DNA from: Bog-473 sp963828825
Lineage (GTDB): Bacteria; Actinomycetota; Acidimicrobiia; Acidimicrobiales; RAAP-2
DNA length: 64,000 nt
Assembly (NCBI GenBank): GCA_963828825.1
Contig: CAWHGF010000004.1
Location: 62,001-126,000, forward strand
Reading direction: 5' to 3'
A program made the position numbers and the translations under genes. Below the pieces are notes generated by a model. The model had not been told where the DNA came from. It did no database searches and saw only the letters and a list, made by a program, of their open reading frames with translations. Shown here piece after piece: positions 57,829 through 64,000 of this stretch. Numbering within the stretch: the first letter of the stretch is position 1; each line of letters starts with the position of its first letter.

Positions 57829-58248
57829 ATGAATCTCGCGATGTGCGCAGACGGCGAGGACCTCGACGGATTTGAGCAGGTCCTCATCTGGACGGGTTGG
57901 TGGGACTGTCCACGAAGGGGTGTAGTTCGGATCGATGGCGAACCTCACCTATTCGATTGTCCGTTCTCGTAGGAACTCGATGACTACCCGAGCGAGTTCC
58001 TGCTATGGCCAATAACTGCCGAAAGGTTTGAGCGCGAGCTTGAAGACTTCCGAGCGTGGGTGGATATCGAAGCGCTAGGGATTCGGGCGTCGAGCCTGGG
58101 CCCCTGTATCTCAAGGTTCCAGTCGACAATGCACCGCCGGACGCTCGACTCGCCGTTCCCGAGTGGCGGTTAGACCCTGAACACATGTTCATCGGTCGTG
58201 TCCCGAAGCATCTGGTCCGTTGGACGTTCGTGGAACGACGCCAACCCT
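57829..58248 (+). pseudogene. Hypothetical gene with in-frame stop and frameshift
   Basis: DGFEQVLIWTGWWDCPRRGV, VVRIDGEPHLFDCPFS, then TAG, then in the same frame ELDDYPSEFLLWPITAERFE and RELEDFRAWVDIEALG; after a shift, PGPLYLKVPVDNAPPDARLA and PEWRLDPEHMFIGRVP. The pieces read as one protein of about 135 residues of unknown family, broken by one stop and one indel. Confidence 0.55.
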
Positions 58249-58447
58249 AGAGATGCGACAGGATGTGGGGCGTCCTGGGTCGGGGTGGGGTGTCCCAGAA
58301 GGATCGCTGCCGGGTTGGAGCGCACTTGGGAGCGAAGGAATCGCTAGCCAAGCACTGTGGCCATGGCCTCGGCCTGTCGCCAGAAATTGTGCGTAGTTCG
58401 CTCGGTGTTCCCAGGGGACAAACAGTGATTTTCCGGTAAATCCCTGC

Positions 58448-58497
58448 TAGTCGGGCTGCCGGGATTTGAACCCGGGACGCTTGATCCCCAGTCTTTC
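58448..58497 (-). repeat. tRNA-Pro 3'-half duplicate (candidate attachment site)
   Basis: Positions 58448-58478 match 62803-62834, the 3' end of the intact tRNA-Pro, apart from one A indel; weaker similarity continues through the anticodon loop. The copy includes the T-arm and acceptor 3' strand and lies in direct orientation. Integration into tRNA 3' ends typically leaves such a duplicate. Confidence 0.75.
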
Positions 58498-58508
58498 GAG
58501 CCGTTACG

Positions 58509-60662
58509 TCACCGTCCGGCGGTAGCCTGCGGTGCTGGAGCCGAGGTCACGCTGCTAGTGGGAATGCCGATCGCGTCGGCAGGAAACTGCAACTTCATTC
58601 CGGGATAGATCAGGTTGGGGTCGACCAGGGTGTACCCGTCGGCCTGGGAGATCCCCCTGTTCAGCGCGAACAGCTCCTGGTAGCGGAGAGGGTTTCCCAA
58701 ATACCGGGCGGCGAGAGCCCAGAGCGTGTCACCGGGCTGGACCACGTAGACGTGGATCGCGGGGGGCTGGGTCGTCGGCGGCGGCTGCACGATCGACACA
58801 TGGGCGAGTCGCTGCTTGACGTGGAACCAGACAGTGACACCACCTGACTCCACGGGCTGACCGATCGCTGCAGTGATATGGCTGATGACGGTGGCCGACG
58901 GCGCGAGGGCTATGACCGTCTGGACGTCGTATTGGCGCAGAAACTCTCTGAGGTCAGTGGTTAGATTCCGTTGCGCTGACGTTCCGCCCCCATACGCGAC
59001 TTGGAAGAAGGTCTGAACTGATTGCGGATGTAGGAGAGCGGGATTGGTAGTGCCGTCGTGCCCTATTGGAGACGGGAACCACCCGAAACCACCGATCAGT
59101 TTGAAGCGCATACCGACAACTGCTTGATCGAGCATGATGCTGGTGTGGTTGGCGGAAAAAAGGTTTGTGGTTGACAGACCCGGATACGGATAGGCAAGGA
59201 CTACGCTGCCGGGGGGAATGGCGTCGACGGCTGTCGATGTAAAGAAAGTGGGTACATTGGTCGGAGACGCCTGCACCGTCTGGCTGGGGACCAACGGAAG
59301 AATCACAGCCACTGCGATAACTCCCACCACCGCAGTTCTGCCCAGCATGCTCCACCGTGGAGAGAGCCGCACTAGGTGACGAGATCGCCGCAGCCGTTTC
59401 CACAACTCGTTGATCCCGATGGCGAACATTCCCGCCACGAACAGATCGGTGAAAAGCGCAAATCGGCCCGTCTGAAAGCCGTCGAGAGCCGGAAGGTGCT
59501 CGAACAGAGCGGAGGGAAGGGTTATCTGCGTTCGCTGAGCATCGATCCCGAGACGAGGACCTAAGGAGAGGACAAGGGCAATCGTCGCCATCGCCCCGGC
59601 GAAGAGGATCGCCCTCTGTTTGCGGAAGAAGAACGCGAAACAGACCACCACAACCATCAGCGGCAGACCGAGGTATAACTGTCCCCCATTTATGAGTTGC
59701 TGTACTGCCGGTGCGAGCGTCCTCGGATCGAGCCATTGATGCGAGCCTGGAACGATAGGCGAAAGTAAGTCCATCGGAAACCAAGCCGCCCAAAACGACA
59801 CTGTCGCCGGTGGTCCGTTGATGTGCTGCGGGCCGGCGAAGGTGAACCACACGGGATAGAAGAGCAACAGACAAACGACAACGAGGAAGTAGATGAAGGC
59901 CGTCGCCGCGTAACGCCATCGCTCGACCGGAGCGTGGCGATAAATGAAGATGAGCAGGGCACTTGCAATCGCGCCCATGACCAACGTGGCAGCTAGGACC
60001 TCGGTCGAGATGAAGAACTGAAGGACACATACGAGGCCGAGCAGAACCCCGGTTCTCACTGGCCGCCAGCGCTGACGTACCAGGATTTCGTGGAGGAATA
60101 GGAAGATCAACGGCGGCAACGGCACGAAGATGAGGAACAGGTAAAGGCCGAGTTGGGAAGTGTAGGCGGAGAAGCCATAGAGCAGTCCTCCGAGGAAGGC
60201 GGCCGGCCACCAGGTAGTCCACCGTCGAAGCACCAAGCACATTGAAGTCGCCGAGGTTGCCAGAGCCAGGCGCAAGAGAACGTTCCAGGTGACCACTGGG
60301 CCGAACAACTTCGTAATCGGCATGAAGACGACGCCAAGCGCCAACATAGACCCGTTCACCCCAAAGTTCTGACCTAAGGGATAGTTTTGCCCTTGGGCGA
60401 GGAACATACTGTGCACATGCGGCAGAGCATCTGCCGCCCAAGCGAGCCACCAGACTTGCTCGGTAAAATCCGTAAAGCCGTTTCCGGTCAAATGACCTGG
60501 ACCCAGCGATCCGAAGTGGCCGTAGTCCACCATGGCTAGGACTATGTAGAGACCGCAACAGACTGCGCCGGGCCACCAGGACGGGAGTTGCTTGCGCGTC
60601 GAGCTTTCAGCATGCGCCTGGGTTGCCGATACGATTCCGCTAGAGTCGATCTGAACTGCCAT
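58509..60662 (-). CDS. Polytopic GT-C-like membrane protein with C-terminal LysM domain
   Basis: 717 residues. The N-terminal 480 residues have about 11 hydrophobic helices with GT-C-type first-loop residues (LTGNGFTDFTEQVWWLAW); residues about 490-630 form an extracytoplasmic domain; then a Pro linker (VQPPPTTQPPAIHV) and one LysM domain (VYVVQPGDTLWALAARYLGN, ISQADGYTLVDPNLIYPGMK). LysM would hold the enzyme near peptidoglycan. I am not aware of this fusion as a common arrangement. Donor and acceptor are unknown. ATG at 60662. Confidence 0.8.
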   Translation of the reverse strand: MAVQIDSSGIVSATQAHAESSTRKQLPSWWPGAVCCGLYIVLAMVDYGHFGSLGPGHLTGNGFTDFTEQVWWLAWAADALPHVHSMFLAQGQNYPLGQNFGVNGSMLALGVVFMPITKLFGPVVTWNVLLRLALATSATSMCLVLRRWTTWWPAAFLGGLLYGFSAYTSQLGLYLFLIFVPLPPLIFLFLHEILVRQRWRPVRTGVLLGLVCVLQFFISTEVLAATLVMGAIASALLIFIYRHAPVERWRYAATAFIYFLVVVCLLLFYPVWFTFAGPQHINGPPATVSFWAAWFPMDLLSPIVPGSHQWLDPRTLAPAVQQLINGGQLYLGLPLMVVVVCFAFFFRKQRAILFAGAMATIALVLSLGPRLGIDAQRTQITLPSALFEHLPALDGFQTGRFALFTDLFVAGMFAIGINELWKRLRRSRHLVRLSPRWSMLGRTAVVGVIAVAVILPLVPSQTVQASPTNVPTFFTSTAVDAIPPGSVVLAYPYPGLSTTNLFSANHTSIMLDQAVVGMRFKLIGGFGWFPSPIGHDGTTNPALLHPQSVQTFFQVAYGGGTSAQRNLTTDLREFLRQYDVQTVIALAPSATVISHITAAIGQPVESGGVTVWFHVKQRLAHVSIVQPPPTTQPPAIHVYVVQPGDTLWALAARYLGNPLRYQELFALNRGISQADGYTLVDPNLIYPGMKLQFPADAIGIPTSSVTSAPAPQATAGR

Positions 60663-61129
60663 AACGTGATTGGTCCTTAGGCTGAAGCGAGATCAGCGTA
60701 GGGCAACGACGGCGCTGCGGTTATTGGGCACAGAAGAAATGTGAGAGGACGCCAGACCGACTGGCTCGTCAGCGGGCGTCTGCGAGCTGCATATAAGTGA
60801 CCAAAGGCATGCGCAATATCAGCTCGCAGGGCACTAACGGTGGTGGCAACCACCGAAGCGTTGCACCCTGAGCCCAGGCATCGACGTAACTGCCCGATTC
60901 GTGCCCCACCGACAGGGCCACAGCTGCCCCGAGACCGTTGCGAATCCTTTTTGAGGCAAGACCCCAATTTCGGGGACTTCCTTGCGCGACGAATCGAGCC
61001 ATCGCGCAAGGGCACGACGGCGTAGGGTTTCTATGGGTTGGGGAGTGACTTCGCCGAAGAACCGGTCGCGGAGGGTGAAGAGCCGGTCACGCAGGCAGCG
61101 AGTCGCCCCTGAGTGTCCTCCCGGACCCC
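60663..61129. other. Intergenic region
   Basis: About 470 bp. Small open frames on the minus strand (for example 60769-61002) have no recognisable content. Possibly remnants of insertion sequence; no ends seen. Confidence 0.4.
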
Positions 61130-61910
61130 TTATCGCGCGTCGAGGAGAAGCTGGCGGTAGACGGCGTTACTAATCTGGCGCTTGAATGAGCGGAGGGCCT
61201 CTTCCTTGGTCTTGCCCTCGGCGAGCTTGCGCTCGAAATAGATGCGTCCCTCTGTTCGGGGATTGCGGATCTGGGTGACCGCGACCATGTGCAGCGCGTG
61301 GTTGAGCCGACGGTTCCCGCGTAGGGAGACGCGGTGGACAACTCGGCCGCCCGAGGCGAATTCGACCGGTGCCGTCCCGTTGTAAGAGGCGAAGGCATCG
61401 CGATTGGCGAAACGACGAACGTCGCCGGTATAGCCGATGAGCTGCGCGGCGATGATCGGACCGACTCCATAGATCTCGGTCAGCGAGTTCCCCGACGCCT
61501 TGATGGCGATGCGGATCCGGCGGTGCGACTCCTTGGTCTGGTCGTCGAATCGGAGCACGTCGTCGAGGAGCTCGAGGGCCATGTCGTAGCGGACCCGCTC
61601 GACCGGGGTCTCAGGCGTGATGTTGGCTAAGAATCTCTCGGCGTCAGAAACGTAGCAATTCCTTGGCGATTCCGCCCGGAACGAGCTCGGCCAAGAGGGC
61701 ATGGAGGCGACACTCCACCCGAGTCGATGACTCCCGAGCTCAGGTTGCGCTTGGCCAGGAGCCGGAGCACCTGGGAGTGGTCAGCGGGTTCGACGTTGCG
61801 CAGGCTCGAGGCCCGAAAGGCGGCGACGGCGATCTCCCGGTCGTAGTTACCTTCCAGCTTGAGCCGTCGGTCCCGCCAGCCAGAACACCCCGTGTCGATC
61901 GCAACTCGAG
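61130..61910 (-). pseudogene. IS110-family transposase remnant
   Basis: The C-terminal IS116/IS110/IS902 domain is clear (LTEIYGVGPIIAAQLIGYTG, SYNGTAPVEFASGGR, VSLRGNRRLNHALHMVAV, GKTKEEALRSFKRQISNAVY) and ends at 61130. Upstream homology (LLAKR, RLHALLAELVPGG) lies in other frames near 61690-61840, and the N-terminal DEDD domain is missing. Truncated and frameshifted. Confidence 0.85.
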
Positions 61911-62039
61911 GATGGCGTGGTCGGTGCCGGTCCACGGTCCAAAGAGGTGGCCGCCGGTGGCCGTGAGGCACACGGTCAACAGGCCACGCAATCACCTATG
62001 GCCAACCCTGCTCGAGGCCGATCGCGGCTGACAGACACC

Positions 62040-62758
62040 TCCTCCATCGACATCTTGCCCAGCCGCAACTACGTGGACGTGGCCGCCTGGCTGGACAAAC
62101 AGCCCAAGTCCTGGAAGGAGCGCATCGAATACGGAGCCCTCGACATGTCGGCCACCTATGCCGCCGTCTACAGCGTGCTCTTGCCCAAGGCGGCTCAGGT
62201 GGTCGACCCCTTCCACGTGATCAGCCTGGCCAACCGCTCCCTCGACGCCATCCGCCGGCGGTCCAGATCGAACAACTCGGCCACCGGGGCCGGCGCGACG
62301 ATCCCCTCTATCGAGCCCGGCGCCTGTTGCTCATGAGCGAAGAGAAGCTGAGCGACGAGGCGACCGAGCGCCTGAGCTCGCTGCTCGAACTGGGCGATCC
62401 CGGGGCCGAGGTGGCCATCGTGTACCGGGTCAAAGAACGCCTACGCGACTTCTATCGGACCGGCGATCCCGACGAAGCCAAGGCGATGCTCGCCGAGCTG
62501 CAGAGTCACTGCACGAAGAAGGCCATGCCGCCCGAGATCCAGCGTCTCGGGCGCACCATCAAGCACTGGTTCGACAAGATCACCAACTACCACCTGGCCC
62601 GGGTCTCAAACGGCCCCACCGAAGCGCTCAACAACCTGATCAAGCGGATCAAGCGCATCGGCTTCGGGTTCCGCAACTTCGAGAACTACCGGATCCGAGC
62701 CCTGCTCTACGCCGGCAAGCCGAACTGGCGCGTGTTGGGGTCGATCGTCGTCCGGTGA
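62040..62758 (+). pseudogene. ISL3-family transposase remnant
   Basis: C-terminal two thirds of an ISL3 transposase: LPSRNYVDVAAWLDKQPKSW, VVDPFHVISLANRSLDAIRR in one frame, then QIEQLGHRGRRDDPLYRARR, LGRTIKHWFDKITNYHLARV, NGPTEALNNLIKRIKRIGFG and LLYAGKPNWRVL in the next. One shift lies near 62258. The N-terminal zinc-finger and HTH regions are missing. It is divergent from the IS110 remnant and ends 47 bp from the tRNA-Pro. Confidence 0.85.
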
Positions 62759-62805
62759 GCAGGCAGACCCCGCCAGGAATCCGATGAACCCATTAACCCT
62801 CGTAG

Positions 62806-62883
62806 TCGGGCTGCCGGGATTTGAACCCGGGACCTCTTGACCCCCAGTCAAGCGCGTGCTAACCAAGCTGCGCCACAGCCCGC
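62806..62883 (-). tRNA. tRNA-Pro (anticodon GGG)
   Basis: Acceptor CGGGCTG pairs with CAGCCCG, discriminator A at 62806. The anticodon arm is CTTGA-CTGGGGG-TCAAG, giving anticodon GGG. The T-arm stem is CCGGG/CCCGG with loop TTCAAAAT, eight bases instead of seven; the duplicate at 58.4 kb has the standard seven. The extra A may be a homopolymer error. CCA is not encoded. Confidence 0.93.
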
Positions 62884-63093
62884 CAATCGTCACCCCTGTT
62901 CAGGAAGGGCAAACGCCGCACGCGTACCCTAGCCGAAGCGTCATCCGGCTCCGAGTGCCCTGCTGGTGCAAGCGCCTCTCCCAGGTCCGGGTAGGGGCTC
63001 CAGCGTCGTCCAGCGACCAAGCCGACCAGGCCCGAAAGGAACAGTCGCATCGGATCTGATCCTGAGGGTATCGGCCCCTCCGGGGTACGCCAC
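62884..63093. other. Intergenic region upstream of tRNA-Pro
   Basis: Nothing recognised apart from probable tRNA promoter sequence that I cannot delimit. Confidence 0.3.
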
Positions 63094-63260
63094 GGGGCGC
63101 GGTCACTTCGCCTAGATCGGGACATAGGGTGCGCTATACCTGCGTCAGTCACGGGACACGGGTGCAGCGGCCCCTCCTCCACCCAATCGAGGGGCCGCTT
63201 CGCGGTGCTCCGGCGCACTCCCGTCACCCCGTGGACCGGATTCCAGAGCCCGGCGACCCC
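63094..63260 (+). repeat. Dispersed hairpin module, copy 2
   Basis: Begins with GGGGCGCGGTCACTT as at 18871, then TGCGTCAGTCACG and a perfect 10-bp hairpin GCGGCCCCTC/GAGGGGCCGC (63167-63176 with 63189-63198) whose 12-nt loop is CTCCACCCAATC. Followed by GCACTCCCGTCACCCC and AGCCCGGCGACC, also seen at 54648-54700, and then by a member of the Trp-rich protein family. Confidence 0.6.
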
Positions 63261-63289
63261 TGTCCAGGCCTTATGCCCAACCAAGCCGG

Positions 63290-63463
63290 TGCCGGGGGAT
63301 GGAGATGGTCTACGGCAAACAGCTCCAAGACAATCAGTGCGCCGAACCGCCCTCATGGACCGGACGATGGTCCTCGCCCGAGGTGACCGGTGGTGGAGTA
63401 TGGGCCGGCTCCGACACCCTAGGGGACCTGACCGGGCTCAGGGAGTTCGGCCGATTACGTTGA
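63290..63463 (+). CDS. Trp-rich small protein family, copy 4
   Basis: One open frame contains EMVYGKQLQDNQCAEPPSW, TGRWSSP and VWAGSDTLGDLTGLREFGR to a stop at 63461. The central GDRWW of the family is one frame over (near 63384), so a short out-of-frame stretch replaces it. It is preceded by the hairpin module, as copy 2 is preceded by part of it. Start uncertain. Confidence 0.5.
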   Translation, partial: CRGMEMVYGKQLQDNQCAEPPSWTGRWSSPEVTGGGVWAGSDTLGDLTGLREFGRLR

Positions 63464-63500
63464 CGGTTTGATCACCGGGAAAAACTGGAATGCTATCTGC

Positions 63501-63746
63501 ATGGCTGATCACATCGCGACTTGTTCGAGGGATGGGTGTGGGCGGGAGTTAACGCTGGTACATGAGGCCACAGGCATCGACGCCGAAGGCAGGGTGGGTC
63601 CATTGTGGACGTGCAAAGTCCATCGGACCGAACTATGGATGAAGGTCAGCGGCGCCCTGGTTGCTCCATTGGAATGGTGGCCCGACCTACGAAGAGCCCA
63701 TGGAGGCGTGCCGAGGGCACGCGTCGAAGCCGAGGATGACCGATAA
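63501..63746 (+). CDS. Small Cys/His hypothetical protein
   Basis: 81 residues: MADHIATCSRDGCGRELTLV, then GPLWTCKVHRTELWMKVSGA. CxxxxC and CxxH could form a small zinc ribbon. No family recognised. ATG at 63501 is preferred to a start at 63468. Confidence 0.5.
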   Translation: MADHIATCSRDGCGRELTLVHEATGIDAEGRVGPLWTCKVHRTELWMKVSGALVAPLEWWPDLRRAHGGVPRARVEAEDDR

Positions 63747-63778
63747 GGGATGAACTGCCCTCCTACGGCGCCGGAGCG

Positions 63779-63830
63779 TTGTGGGGACGTTGATCACGTT
63801 CAATCCGGTCGGCTCTATTCCATGTCGCCG
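63779..63830 (+). repeat. Dispersed repeat R2, copy at 63.8 kb
   Basis: TTGTGGGG ... TCCGGTCGGCTCTATT ... TCGCCGG, related to the copies at 22981, 44549 and 54525. The window's last 170 bp hold no gene I can support. Confidence 0.45.
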
Positions 63831-64000
63831 GACTTGGCCACCCAGGGTGGCTGACCGTTGACAACCGAGTCGAGGCTTGTGAGGTAAACCGCGTCGGTTC
63901 AAGCTGTAGACACCGGTCTGCTGAGGGTCTCATCAAGATAGAGAGAATACGCTTCGCGGTTATTTGCCTAGTTGCGCCAATTGTTGCGCAAATAGTTTAG

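Noticed and set aside
1..64000. CRISPR array, or a recognisable defence or secretion cluster
   Set aside because: No regularly spaced direct repeats and no cas, restriction, CBASS, retron or secretion genes were seen on either strand.

Overview
High-GC actinobacterial sequence, most likely from an uncultured member of the class Acidimicrobiia. The evidence is a Pup-proteasome ATPase (ARC) beside Dop, a fused CofG-CofH FO synthase (FbiC, coenzyme F420), a WhiB regulator, PspA, and a secreted amidase carrying the GGGYWLVA...DGGIFSYGDA repeats I associate with that class. The class assignment is inference; the phylum is well supported.

Layout. 1-6.5 kb: dop (cut by the window edge), arc, a divergent single-cluster ferredoxin, an IS630-type insertion, then a leftward operon with trmI and small membrane proteins. 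6.5-16.2 kb: rightward tkt-tal-gnd-pgl (pentose phosphate pathway), then fbiC, a LOG-family protein and a repeat-bearing N-acetylmuramoyl-L-alanine amidase, several joined by GTGA overlaps. 16.2-18.7 kb: leftward thpR, a small coiled-coil protein and a fatty-acyl-CoA ligase. 19.0-21.6 kb: a complete IS21 element with matching inverted repeats and a 5-bp target duplication. 21.7-28.3 kb: small hypothetical genes, a GT39 mannosyltransferase-like gene bracketed by a duplicated piece of an NlpC/P60 hydrolase gene, and a MarR regulator with a palindromic operator against its start codon. 28.4-44.9 kb: housekeeping genes (pgi, gltD-gltB, thiO-thiS, a patatin, corA, a second flavin oxidoreductase, a haloalkane dehalogenase-like hydrolase, pspA, whiB). 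45-64 kb: a sparse accessory zone with a secreted esterase, a PilZ protein, a methyltransferase, broken genes (arginase-like, GNAT, PRC-barrel), two large GT-C membrane proteins (one ending in LysM), IS110 and ISL3 remnants, an intact tRNA-Pro and a duplicated tRNA-Pro 3' end.

Two themes cut across the annotation. First, at least eight otherwise healthy genes carry one single-base indel, several in G or C runs; the tRNA-Pro T-loop also has one extra A. This looks more like consensus error than biology, so I annotate those genes as spanning CDS. Second, the intergenic DNA holds several dispersed families: a Trp-rich small-protein family (four copies), a C-rich-loop hairpin module (two copies), a hairpin-plus-terminator sRNA-like unit (two copies) and two other degenerate repeats. 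I found no CRISPR array and no recognisable defence or secretion system. The repeat families and the GT-C/LysM fusion are the best candidates for something undescribed.
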